DNA of 64,000 nucleotides, taken from positions 1-64,000 of the forward strand of contig ONCC01000005.1 in NCBI GenBank assembly GCA_900316235.1. The letters are read 5' to 3'. A program made the translations under genes and the position numbers. Below the pieces are notes generated by a model. It made no database searches. It had not been told where the DNA came from and saw nothing but the letters and a program-made list of their open reading frames with translations. Below are positions 34,029 to 42,519 of the stretch, one piece after another. The DNA comes from an uncultured Bacteroidales bacterium. GTDB taxonomy: Bacteria > Bacteroidota > Bacteroidia > Bacteroidales > P3. How positions within the stretch are numbered: the first letter of the stretch is position 1; each line of letters opens with the position of its first letter.

Positions 34029-35456
34029 TTACTCTTTCGGGTGGAGGTCGAGGGTGGCGGCGATGTCGAGCATCATCTGCCAGGCGGCATCGCGGTCGTT
34101 GGGAATTTTGCCGTCGAGGATGGCGTCCTTGATGGCATCCTTGATGGTGCCAATCTCACGGCAGGGACCGATGCCGAAGGTGTCCATGATGTCCTGTCCC
34201 GAGACAGGGGGCTGGAAGTTGCGGATGCGGTCACGCTCCTCGAGCTCTACAAGTTTGCGCTTGACGAGTTCAAAGTTTGCGCGATGGCGGCGCTGCTTCT
34301 CCTCGTTACGGGTGGTGATGTCGGCGTTGCAAAGGAGCATGAGGTCGTCGATGTCATCGCTGGCTTCGAAGAGGAGTCGGCGGACGGCGCTGTCGGTGAC
34401 GACATCCTCGGCAAGGATGATGGGGCGCATGTGGAGCATGACGAGTTTCTCGACATAGCGCATCTCTTCGCCAAGGGGCAGGCGTAGACGTTTGAAGATC
34501 TTTTTGACCATGTGTGCACCGCGGGCTTCGTGTCCGTGGAAGGTCCATCCCTGCTTGGCATCATAGCGTTTCACGCCAGGTTTGCCGACATCATGCAGTA
34601 GGGCCGCCCAACGGAGCCATAGGTTGTCACTCTGTTCGGTCACATTATCGAGCACTTGCATGGTGTGGTAGAAGATGTCTTTATGGCCGCGGCCGTCAAC
34701 AGTTTCTACTCCAGCAAGGGCAGATATTTCGGGGAGGATAAGCTGCATGAGACCACTTTTCTGCATCAATTTGAGGCCTATGCTTGGCAAGGGAGAGAGC
34801 ATTATCTTGTTGAGCTCCACCATGACACGCTCGGCACTTACAATTTCTATGCGTTTGGCATTGCGGGTGATAGCCTCGAATGTGTCGTCGGCTATACGGA
34901 AGCCTAACTGGCTGGCGAAGCGGACGGCACGCATCATGCGGAGAGGGTCGTCGCTGAAGGTGATGTCGGGGTCGAGGGGAGTGCGGAGGATACCGTTGTT
35001 GAGGTCTTGGATGCCGCTGAAAGGATCCATGAGTTCGCCGTAGCGGTTGGCGTTGAGGCATATGGCGAGGGCGTTGACGGTGAAGTCGCGCCGGTTTTGG
35101 TCGTCCTGGAGGGTGCCGTTCTCGACGATGGGCTTGCGGCTGTCGTGGCTGTAGCTCTCCCTTCGGGCTCCCACAAATTCAATCTCCATGTTGTGATAGC
35201 GGAACGAAGCAGTGCCGAAGTTTTTGAAGATTGATACTTTGCTGCCCCCAAGGACTTCGGCAGCGGTTTTGGCCAGTTCGATGCCGATGTGCACTTCTCC
35301 TCCTTGGTCACGACCCACACAAACAACGTCGATGTCGGTGCAAGGACGCTGGAGGAAATAATCGCGTACTACTCCACCGACGGCATAGGCGTCAATGCCC
35401 AACTGGTCGGCGCATTGGCCGATGGTTTTGTATAGGTCTAATCCCAAGTCTATCAT
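34029..35456 (-). CDS. cca: CCA tRNA nucleotidyltransferase with HD domain
   Basis: This enzyme adds or repairs the 3' CCA of tRNAs. The 475-residue protein has the class II nucleotidyltransferase head: YAVGGVVRDYFLQRPCTDIDVV (about 24-45, with the DxD metal pair), RRESYSHDSRKP, RRDFTVNALA and DPLRMMRAVRFASQLGF. An HD phosphohydrolase domain follows from about 258 (LLHDVGKP), then HGHEARG. The fused HD domain suggests phosphatase activity. It is probably co-transcribed with the MORN-like lipoprotein gene 5 bp upstream. Confidence 0.93.
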   Translation of the reverse strand: MIDLGLDLYKTIGQCADQLGIDAYAVGGVVRDYFLQRPCTDIDVVCVGRDQGGEVHIGIELAKTAAEVLGGSKVSIFKNFGTASFRYHNMEIEFVGARRESYSHDSRKPIVENGTLQDDQNRRDFTVNALAICLNANRYGELMDPFSGIQDLNNGILRTPLDPDITFSDDPLRMMRAVRFASQLGFRIADDTFEAITRNAKRIEIVSAERVMVELNKIMLSPLPSIGLKLMQKSGLMQLILPEISALAGVETVDGRGHKDIFYHTMQVLDNVTEQSDNLWLRWAALLHDVGKPGVKRYDAKQGWTFHGHEARGAHMVKKIFKRLRLPLGEEMRYVEKLVMLHMRPIILAEDVVTDSAVRRLLFEASDDIDDLMLLCNADITTRNEEKQRRHRANFELVKRKLVELEERDRIRNFQPPVSGQDIMDTFGIGPCREIGTIKDAIKDAILDGKIPNDRDAAWQMMLDIAATLDLHPKE

Positions 35457-35461
35457 TATGA

Positions 35462-35992
35462 TTAATAGTCTTGTGTGGTGGCGAGGGTACCATCGGGGTT
35501 GTAGATTTCCCAGGTGCCTGTACGTTGGCCGTTGTGGTACTGGCCGATGTAGTAGGGAACGCCGTTCTCGCGGAAGACCTTGTAGGGACCTTCTTCCTTA
35601 CCGCCCACGAAGTTGCATTCGGTTTGTGGGCTGCCGTTGGGGAAGTAGTAAATCCAGCGGCCTTCGCGAAGGCCACTGACGGAGGTACCATGGCTGCGGA
35701 GCTGCATGGTGGAGTAGTATTGGTACCATTGTTGTTGGGGCCCAATGTAGAAGCAGACGGTCATGGGGTGCCCTTCGGGGCCGCGCTCGAGGACGCGGAG
35801 GGAGTCGCAGTTGGGGACGAGGGGATGGTCGTTTTGGTCTAGGAACTGCCAGGTGGCGTTAAGACTATCGCTGTCCTGATATTGGCAGATGGCCACCACA
35901 GAGTTGTCGGCGGCACGGTATTCGCGGGTGGTGGTGTGGTTGCAAGCGGCAAAGGTGAATGCCGCCAAGGTGATTATCAGATACTTTCTCAT
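35462..35992 (-). CDS. MORN-repeat-like lipoprotein
   Basis: The 176-residue protein has a lipoprotein signal (MRKYLIITLAAFTFAAC, lipid on Cys17). Its C-terminal half has MORN/YwqK-like repeats: SGLREGRWIYYFPNG, GGKEEGPYKVFREN and YHNGQRTGTWEIYNPDG. The repeats suggest a short beta-meander that may bind lipid or protein at the membrane. I chose ATG 35990-35992; longer in-frame starts overlap uvrC. The promoter at 36016-36023 supports this start. Confidence 0.85.
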   Translation of the reverse strand: MRKYLIITLAAFTFAACNHTTTREYRAADNSVVAICQYQDSDSLNATWQFLDQNDHPLVPNCDSLRVLERGPEGHPMTVCFYIGPQQQWYQYYSTMQLRSHGTSVSGLREGRWIYYFPNGSPQTECNFVGGKEEGPYKVFRENGVPYYIGQYHNGQRTGTWEIYNPDGTLATTQDY

Positions 35993-36015
35993 ACTATTGC
36001 ATACAATTTTGGATG

Positions 36016-36023
36016 CAAAGATA
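36016..36023 (-). promoter_or_regulatory. -7 box of the MORN-like lipoprotein gene
   Basis: Minus strand TATCTTTG, 24 bp before the start codon. The T-tract, CGTATCTTTGCATCC block is nearly identical to that of anmK at 6226. Confidence 0.6.
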
Positions 36024-36038
36024 CGAAAAAAAAACGAA

Positions 36039-37859
36039 CTAAAGGATGGGATTTTCAGGATGGAGATGGTTATAGACGATGCGGGCTTTGGCGGGGCCAA
36101 GGGCATCGGTGAGGTCGGCGAGGGTCTGAATCTGGATTTGCTTGACGCTCCCGAAGCGTAGCAGCAGGTCGTGGGCGGTCTTGGGACCGATGCCAGGAAT
36201 ATCGGTGAGGGAGGTACGGAAAGTTCCTTTGGAGCGCTTCTCTTTGTGGAAAGTGATGGCGAAGCGGTGTACCTCATTCTGTATCTGTTCCAGCAGGTGG
36301 AAGAGAGGGTCGGTGGGTTTGAGACCGACGACGGCCGGCGGGAAGCCGTAGAGCAGCTGCGAGGTGCGGTGACGGTCGTCTTTGGCGAGACCGGCAATGG
36401 GAATGTCGAGATTCAGTTGGTCGCGGAGCACACGGCGGGCCATCTCCATCTGTCCCTCGCCGCCGTCGACAATGAGGAGATCGGGCATCTTGGAGCCCTC
36501 TTCTTTGAGACGACGGTATCTGCGTTCGATGACTTCGGCCATCGAGGCGTAGTCGTCTGGGCCTTCGACGGTTTTGATATTGAACTTGCGGTATTCTTTT
36601 CGGTTGGGCTTACCACCGGTGAAGCGTACCATGCCGGCCACGGGGTAGGCACCCTGAATGTTCGAGTTGTCGAAGCACTCAATATCCATGGGAAGGGTAG
36701 GCAGTTGCAATGCTTTCTGGATTCGTTCAAGCAGTTTTACCGCTTGAGGGGCGGCTTCGCCCTCGGTGAGGGCACGCTGGTGACGGCATTGTTTCTGATA
36801 GATTTCAACATTGCGCAGCGACAATTCCAGTAACTTGCGGCGGTCGCCTTTGGGATCGGCATTCTGTTGTAGGTAGTCCTCGGGGATGTCGGCCACACGG
36901 AAGGGGAGGATGACTTCGCGGGCAGTGCTTCGGGTCTGTTCGTGGAGGTCGGGGATGACGGTGGCAAGAATTTCGGAGTCGGTTTCGTCGAGTTGTTTTT
37001 TTATCTCGTGGCTGAAACTATAGATAATGCTTCCGTTCTTGATGCGCATGAAGTTGACGTAAGCGTATTTGTCATCGCTGAGGATGGAGACTACGTCGAC
37101 ATCCTTGACATTGGTATCGACGACGGTGGAGCGGCTTTGGTATTCTTCCAGCAGGTGTATCTTTTTTTTCAAGGCATCTGCCTCCTCGAAACGCAGGTCG
37201 GCGGCGAGGGCAAACATGCGTTCCTTCATGTTGTCAAGAATTTCACCGAAATCACCTTTGAGGATGCGGCGGATATTCTCGATGGTGGTATGGTAGTCCT
37301 CCTTCGTCTGCTTGCCCGCACAAGGAGCGCCGCAAAGTCCAATCTGATGCTTCATGCAGGGCCGGTTCCCCATCATATTGCATGTTCTGTATTGGAACAG
37401 CTGGCGGATGATGTCCTGCAGTTCGCGCAGGATGCGTCCGTTGGGATAGGGACCGAAATACTGGCCTTTGATTTTATGGTTGCGTGTGTAGAGTAGACGA
37501 GGGTATTCTTCATCAGTGATGCAAAGGTAGGGGTAGGATTTGTCGTCCTTGAGCATCGAGTTATAGCGTGGCTGGTAGCGCTTGATGAGACTATTCTCGA
37601 GAAGGAGAGCGTCAATCTCTGTGGCGACAACGGTGACGCGGATGTCGTAGATATTGCGGACGAGCATCTTGATTTTGGCGCTTTTGTCGTCATAATGGGA
37701 GAAGTAGGAGGCGACGCGGCGCTGAAGGTTGCGGGCTTTGCCCACATAGATGACAGTTCCCGAGGCGTCGAGGTGCTGGTATACCCCTGGGTTCTCGGGA
37801 ATGGTCTTCAGCCGCAAGGCTATGCGGTCGATATTCTTATTGATGCTGCTGTCTATCAA
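36039..37859 (-). CDS. uvrC: Excinuclease ABC subunit C
   Basis: UvrC makes both incisions in nucleotide excision repair. The 606-residue protein has the GIY-YIG nuclease (about 23-98, PGVYQHLDASGTVIYVGKA), the UVR helix motif that binds UvrB (about 205-240, LRFEEADALKKKIHLLEEYQ), the RNase H-like endonuclease (about 380-540, with LPMDIECFDNSNIQG and LLIVDGGEGQ) and C-terminal helix-hairpin-helices (LTDIPGIGPKTAHDLL). The only plausible start is TTG 37857-37859, which overlaps the gldH stop (TTGA), so it is probably translated by coupling. Confidence 0.95.
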   Translation of the reverse strand: MIDSSINKNIDRIALRLKTIPENPGVYQHLDASGTVIYVGKARNLQRRVASYFSHYDDKSAKIKMLVRNIYDIRVTVVATEIDALLLENSLIKRYQPRYNSMLKDDKSYPYLCITDEEYPRLLYTRNHKIKGQYFGPYPNGRILRELQDIIRQLFQYRTCNMMGNRPCMKHQIGLCGAPCAGKQTKEDYHTTIENIRRILKGDFGEILDNMKERMFALAADLRFEEADALKKKIHLLEEYQSRSTVVDTNVKDVDVVSILSDDKYAYVNFMRIKNGSIIYSFSHEIKKQLDETDSEILATVIPDLHEQTRSTAREVILPFRVADIPEDYLQQNADPKGDRRKLLELSLRNVEIYQKQCRHQRALTEGEAAPQAVKLLERIQKALQLPTLPMDIECFDNSNIQGAYPVAGMVRFTGGKPNRKEYRKFNIKTVEGPDDYASMAEVIERRYRRLKEEGSKMPDLLIVDGGEGQMEMARRVLRDQLNLDIPIAGLAKDDRHRTSQLLYGFPPAVVGLKPTDPLFHLLEQIQNEVHRFAITFHKEKRSKGTFRTSLTDIPGIGPKTAHDLLLRFGSVKQIQIQTLADLTDALGPAKARIVYNHLHPENPIL

Positions 37860-38359
37860 TCGTCGAGGGCTTTGTAATCAATGTCTGTGCGCTCGATGGA
37901 AAGGCGGAAGCTGTGGAAGCCTTCGAGGTCGTATTGGGAGGTTGCCTGGCCAATCTCCATGCGATAGGCGCCTTTGTTGTTGAAGGTGAAGAAGGGACGG
38001 ATGTTCTGACGGATGACGCGGAGACCCTCTTTGTCGCCTCCTTCCAGCGACTGTCCTTTCCAGCGGCCGTGTTCCTTAAGGTTGATGTAGGTGTAGAACA
38101 TGCGGCGCTCACCGTCGGGACTGTAGAGGTTTACCGTGAGCGGCAATTGGTCGTTGCGCATCAGGGCGCTGTCCACCACCACCTCGAAGTCAATGCGGTA
38201 GTAATTGTCGGGGTTGTTGACGTTGATATCAAAGCTCTCGGGGGAGAAACGTTGCCAAACGGCATTGTCTAAGGTGCGGGTCTCATCCACCAGCACATTC
38301 TCTCCTCCGCAGGAGAATAATAGAATTGTGGCCAGTAAAGCAAAAAACAGTTTTTTCAT
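37856..38359 (-). CDS. gldH: Gliding-motility lipoprotein GldH
   Basis: The 167-residue protein has a lipoprotein signal (MKKLFFALLATILLFSC, lipid on Cys17). The rest follows the GldH family pattern: WQRFSPESFDINV, a beta sandwich with PLTVNLYSPDGERRMFYTYINLKEHGRW, and a C-terminal QASSQYDLEG-like turn. GldH is required for gliding in Flavobacterium but is widespread in non-gliding Bacteroidales with T9SS. It overlaps uvrC by 4 bp and follows asd by 1 bp, so the three share a transcript. Confidence 0.88.
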   Translation of the reverse strand: MKKLFFALLATILLFSCGGENVLVDETRTLDNAVWQRFSPESFDINVNNPDNYYRIDFEVVVDSALMRNDQLPLTVNLYSPDGERRMFYTYINLKEHGRWKGQSLEGGDKEGLRVIRQNIRPFFTFNNKGAYRMEIGQATSQYDLEGFHSFRLSIERTDIDYKALDD

Positions 38360-38360
38360 T

Positions 38361-39347
38361 CTATCTTCTTTTTATCAGTGCTTCCATTATTTGCACTGCG
38401 TTGGTGGCGGCACCCTTACGGATATTGTCGGCTACCACCCAGAGGTTGAGTGTCTGTGGCTGCGAGGGGTCGCGGCGGAGGCGACCGACGAAGACCTCGT
38501 CGTGATGGTGGGCCGTGATGGGCATGGGGTAGAGGTTTTTCGACGGGTCGTCATAGAGCACCACGCCAGGGGTGGTGGCTATGAGTCGGCGCACCTCGTC
38601 CAAATCATATTCTTTCCTGAGTTCCACGTTGACCGACTCGCTGTGTCCGCCCACCACGGGCACGCGTGCCACAGTGGCGGAGACCATGATGTCGGGATCG
38701 GCGAAAATCTTGCGGGTCTCATCGACGAGTTTCTGCTCCTCGGTGGTGTACCCGCTGTCGAGCCAGTCACCGCCATGGGGGAAGAGGTTGCGGTGGATAG
38801 GGTAGGAGTAGGCCATCTCCGTGGGTTGCTCGCCGCGCTCTTCCGCTTCCAGTTGCCGCACGGCTTTAATGCCGGTGCCGGTAATGCTCTGGTAGGTGGA
38901 GACGACGATGCGGCGGATGCCGTATTCGCGCTCCAGGGACGAGAGGGCGAGGACCATCTGAATGGTGGAGCAGTTGGGATTGGCGATGATGCGGTCGGTG
39001 GGCTTCACGGCATCGATGTTGATTTCGGGTACCACCAGCGGTTTGTCGGCATCCTTGCGCCAGGCCGACGAGTTGTCGATGACCACGGTGCCTTTTGCGG
39101 CAAACAGGGGTGCATACTGGCGTGAAGCCGATGCACCTGCAGAGAAGATGGCGTAGTCAGGAATAGCGGCAATGGCCTCCTCCACGGAGACCACTGACAA
39201 CTGCCTGTCGGCGAATTCTATTGTTTTGCCTACCGATTTGGGACTTGCGGCGGCGATGATTTCTTCTTTTCCGAAGCCTCTTTCGGCCAGTACGGTCAGC
39301 ATCTCGCGACCCACCAGCCCTGTGGCTCCAACAACAGCTATTTTCAT
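38361..39347 (-). CDS. asd: Aspartate-semialdehyde dehydrogenase
   Basis: Asd makes aspartate semialdehyde for lysine, diaminopimelate, threonine and methionine synthesis. The 328-residue protein opens MKIAVVGATGLVGREMLTVL (NADP-binding GxTGxVG). The catalytic Cys lies in NPNCSTIQMVLAL (about residue 127) and the substrate block is GGHSESVNVEL with the active-site His. Length is normal. It is downstream of the T9SS cargo gene across a TAATCAACGTATCAACG spacer. Confidence 0.96.
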   Translation of the reverse strand: MKIAVVGATGLVGREMLTVLAERGFGKEEIIAAASPKSVGKTIEFADRQLSVVSVEEAIAAIPDYAIFSAGASASRQYAPLFAAKGTVVIDNSSAWRKDADKPLVVPEINIDAVKPTDRIIANPNCSTIQMVLALSSLEREYGIRRIVVSTYQSITGTGIKAVRQLEAEERGEQPTEMAYSYPIHRNLFPHGGDWLDSGYTTEEQKLVDETRKIFADPDIMVSATVARVPVVGGHSESVNVELRKEYDLDEVRRLIATTPGVVLYDDPSKNLYPMPITAHHHDEVFVGRLRRDPSQPQTLNLWVVADNIRKGAATNAVQIMEALIKRR

Positions 39348-39363
39348 AATCCTATCGACTTAA

Positions 39364-42141
39364 TCAACGTATCAACGTCACTGTTCCGGTAAGCACCTGG
39401 GTGTTCTGGGGCTCGTATACGTTGGTGTAGCGGATGATGTAGACATAGGCACCCTGGATGCACTGGTTGCCGTTGAGGTCGCGTCCGTCCCAGGCGCAGT
39501 CGACGCCCTCGCAGTCGAACACCAGCTCACCGCGGCGGTTGTAGATCTTCATCTCCTGATACAGCGTCTTGGTGCTGACGGAGCCGAAGAGGTTGTTGCC
39601 AGTGGGATTGTCGGGAGTGAAGGCGTTGGGTACCCAGAAGGTCTCCTTGCGCAAGGGGAGGTAGATGGAGGTGGTGTCGACGCAGCCGTATTCGCTGCTT
39701 TCAATCAAAAAGATTTCGGCGCCGTCCAACTCGGTGGGGATGGTGTAGTAGGCTGTCTCGCCGATTTGGTCGGAGCCGGTGGGGAATTTCCACACGCGGC
39801 TGTTGCCGCCAATGGAGATGTCGTTCAGCACGGCGTTGAGGTTGTCAATGGAGAAGTGGTCGATGTCGGACTGCAGTTTGGCTTTCACGGGCTGAAGGGT
39901 GAACTGCAGCTGGACGACGGAGTCGCAGTCCCAACGGTTCTTCAGCACCACGGTGTCGGTCTCGGCGGTGGCCGTATTGCTAGTGGTGTAGGTCTTGCCG
40001 TTGATCCATGTGATGGGTTTGCAGTCCACGATGGGGTCTATTGTCTTGGAGACATCCATCACCGTCAGGTTGAGTCTGACGATGCTGTCGCATCCTGGAC
40101 CCGACTGGAATTTGACGAAAGTCGTCGCCGGGTTGGTACTCTCTGTATAGGTTCTTTCGTTGGCATCCCAAGTGTATTGGTCTCCGCGGCAGATGCCGGC
40201 GTCGATGGTGATGTCGAATTTGGGGTAGACTCTCGTCATCATGGAGTTGGAGCTGACACATCCGCTCTCGTAGTCGGCCGATACCTGGATAATGAGGGTG
40301 TCGATTTTGTTGCGACGCAGGCCGGTGTTCGGCAGCAGGGAGGTTTGAATGGTTACCTGGCGGGTCTTGATGGTGTCGCCCACCACGGCATAGTCTTTCT
40401 TGGTGAAGAGCATGGTGTCGAGGACGATGGTGTCGTTGGCGGTGAGGCGGAAAGCTTCAATCATGCGGTAGTTTTCGACGTTGAGGTAGTCGTTGTGCAG
40501 CAGGGTGTTGCCATCGCCGACGAGGGTGTCGAGGATAATGGTGTCGCCGTCAGCAATGCGGAAGATGGTCCATCGCTCTTCTGTAATGGACTGCAGCTTG
40601 TTCATGTCGATACGCATCTGGGCGGCATCGTCGATACAGGCATCCAGTTTCGACTGCTCTTTGTCGTTCATCACGGCTTTGTGGATGTTGAGGTAGTTGA
40701 CGGTATCCACGCCTACCATGATGGAATCGAGTAGGTTGTAGGGGTCGTTTTTGGCATTTTTGAAGTTAAGGAAGAAGAAATATTTCGTGGGTTTTTTGGG
40801 ACTCACGTGGGCTTTGGTGAGGAACTTGCAGGGCCACGCGTCGTCGGTCTCGTGCATGGGCTCAAAGTAGCCGATGGAGTCGTATTGTGCGTCGGGATAA
40901 ATCGCGACATTTCTCAAGGTGTCGTATTCGCGGTGGTGACCGAGAGTGTAGCTCAACGAGTCGCTGCTCCATAGGGTGTCAGTCACTTCTCTCAAACGGT
41001 ACCATCCGTAGGTGCAGGCCGTCTGCCCCCAGGGGGTGAAGCGGAAGGATTTGTTATGGAAGGTTGTGGAGCCTGAGATGAGGTTGTAATTTTGGGGGGC
41101 GAAGGCGGCGGGTTTGCCAGTAATTTGGCTCCATCCGTTGGAGGCTGAGGGGTTAGGATCGGCCACCTGGTTCTGACCCGTGGCGTTCTGGATGCCGATG
41201 ACCCCCTGCGAAGTGGAGGGCTTGCCGCTGCGGTCTTTCACATGTACCTCCACAATATTGGAGCCTTCGTAGCAGACAATCTGGTAGGTCTCTCTGACGC
41301 TAGCATTGCTGTAGATGGGGATGCTGTTCCAACTGGCGATGATTTTGCGGCAAGGCCATTCTCCTACTACACCGTAATAGATGCCGCAGTTGGGGTGCTG
41401 CGTGGCATAAGAACCCGACATGTAGGCTCCATTAACACCTGTATAGGTGTCCTCATAGATGCCGTAGATGGCGTCGTGTGTACGGTCAATATAGCTGGAG
41501 AAGCCACCATAGTTATTGTCGGAATTCCAGGGAATGGGGGTGTTGACGGAGAAAGGACAGAAGGGGTTGGGACCAGACATGGGAGTGGTAGTGAATGTAA
41601 CGATGCCGTTGTCACCAATGGTGAACTGGGTTTTTTGGATGCCGAAAAAGTAGAAGGGGAAACCGAGTGGTGTCGGGTTGTCAGTGAAATCGTCGTCGTT
41701 CTGGATGGGAATCTTCTTCAGGTTAGGAGTGTCGTATCCCGGGTAGTTGATATAGAAGGTGGGGTCTTCCGGGTCGTAGGGAATTTCTTCCACATAATAG
41801 GTGCCGTTGAAGCGGCGGGCAGGGATGTTAGGCGTGCAGGAAAGGATAATCTCACGGTGCTGGCAGTCTACCACGGTGTCCCATCCCTCACGGCGATAGC
41901 GTGCCGAGGTGGTGTGGGCGCCAGGGGCCTCCCAGTGATGGTCACCTTTCTGCATGATAATCACTTCGGGGCATGCCGATGGCACGTCGGGCCAACGATA
42001 CTGCTCGCATTCACCCTCGTACCATATCGAATGTGGGATGCCCGCCGTTCCACAGGCCTTCGTCTGGCTTTGTGCCGCGAGGGCTGTTGCCAGAAATGTC
42101 AATATAAATGTTAACTTCTTTAGAATATTGTAGTTACGCAT
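39364..42141 (-). CDS. Large T9SS-secreted protein with nidogen-like region and CHU_C sorting domain
   Basis: The 925-residue protein starts with a signal peptide (about 1-26, ending AAQSQ). A Cys-containing region follows, then a nidogen/NIDO-like domain (about 120-330, LGFPFYFFGIQKTQFTIGDNGIVTF to GVIGIQNATG) and Ig-like beta repeats in the middle, with DTIILDTLVG and related DTIVLDTM motifs. The C-terminal CHU_C domain runs from about 835 (WVPNAFTPDNPTGNNLF, then MKIYNRRGELVF and GAYVYIIRY). It should be exported by type IX secretion and act as a surface adhesin-like protein. It resembles the 17475 gene product in overall design, not in domain order. Confidence 0.86.
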   Translation of the reverse strand: MRNYNILKKLTFILTFLATALAAQSQTKACGTAGIPHSIWYEGECEQYRWPDVPSACPEVIIMQKGDHHWEAPGAHTTSARYRREGWDTVVDCQHREIILSCTPNIPARRFNGTYYVEEIPYDPEDPTFYINYPGYDTPNLKKIPIQNDDDFTDNPTPLGFPFYFFGIQKTQFTIGDNGIVTFTTTPMSGPNPFCPFSVNTPIPWNSDNNYGGFSSYIDRTHDAIYGIYEDTYTGVNGAYMSGSYATQHPNCGIYYGVVGEWPCRKIIASWNSIPIYSNASVRETYQIVCYEGSNIVEVHVKDRSGKPSTSQGVIGIQNATGQNQVADPNPSASNGWSQITGKPAAFAPQNYNLISGSTTFHNKSFRFTPWGQTACTYGWYRLREVTDTLWSSDSLSYTLGHHREYDTLRNVAIYPDAQYDSIGYFEPMHETDDAWPCKFLTKAHVSPKKPTKYFFFLNFKNAKNDPYNLLDSIMVGVDTVNYLNIHKAVMNDKEQSKLDACIDDAAQMRIDMNKLQSITEERWTIFRIADGDTIILDTLVGDGNTLLHNDYLNVENYRMIEAFRLTANDTIVLDTMLFTKKDYAVVGDTIKTRQVTIQTSLLPNTGLRRNKIDTLIIQVSADYESGCVSSNSMMTRVYPKFDITIDAGICRGDQYTWDANERTYTESTNPATTFVKFQSGPGCDSIVRLNLTVMDVSKTIDPIVDCKPITWINGKTYTTSNTATAETDTVVLKNRWDCDSVVQLQFTLQPVKAKLQSDIDHFSIDNLNAVLNDISIGGNSRVWKFPTGSDQIGETAYYTIPTELDGAEIFLIESSEYGCVDTTSIYLPLRKETFWVPNAFTPDNPTGNNLFGSVSTKTLYQEMKIYNRRGELVFDCEGVDCAWDGRDLNGNQCIQGAYVYIIRYTNVYEPQNTQVLTGTVTLIR

Positions 42142-42167
42142 AATTTTTACCTTTCTGTTTTAAAATG

Positions 42168-42175
42168 CAAAAATA
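42168..42175 (-). promoter_or_regulatory. -7 box of the 39364-42141 gene
   Basis: Minus strand TATTTTTG, 27 bp before the start codon. No clear -33 element is seen. Confidence 0.5.
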
Positions 42176-42271
42176 CAAAAAATTTTCGGTTTCTACCCAT
42201 ATAGACAAAATAACATTGTCAATATTTCATAATTAACAATTTTTAACAGATAGCCTATAAAAGTCCTTAGA

Positions 42272-42342
42272 ACACCCTATCATCTCCTACTGTGGTAGGA
42301 GTTGGTAGGGAGATGGGTAGGAGTTGGTAGGGAGATGGTGCT
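42272..42342. repeat. Fold-back element copy 3 (diverged core)
   Basis: The left arm CACCCTATCATCTCCTAC is opposed by a right arm in which GTAGGAGTTGGTAGGGAGATGG occurs, with the word GTAGGAGTTGGTAGGGAGATG present twice in part. The core has mismatches (CTCCTACTGTGGTAGGAG). A CTTAGTATCAGG flank resembles the CTGATTCTTAGTATC flank of copy 4 in inverted sense. Of the 378-bp gap between the T9SS gene and topA, the rest is AT-rich with no recognisable gene. Confidence 0.7.
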
Positions 42343-42519
42343 TAGTATCAGGGGGTTGCTGGATGGGTGTTTTGGGGCAGTTTTTGGACGATTTTTGGGT
42401 ATGGAAAATTTTTTCTCGCGCACATACAATAAATAATATATATATACGTTATGGTGAGGTGAATGGGTTTAGTGGGGTTGATGAATGAGCAAATAAAAGA
42501 AATAAAAAAACATATTTTT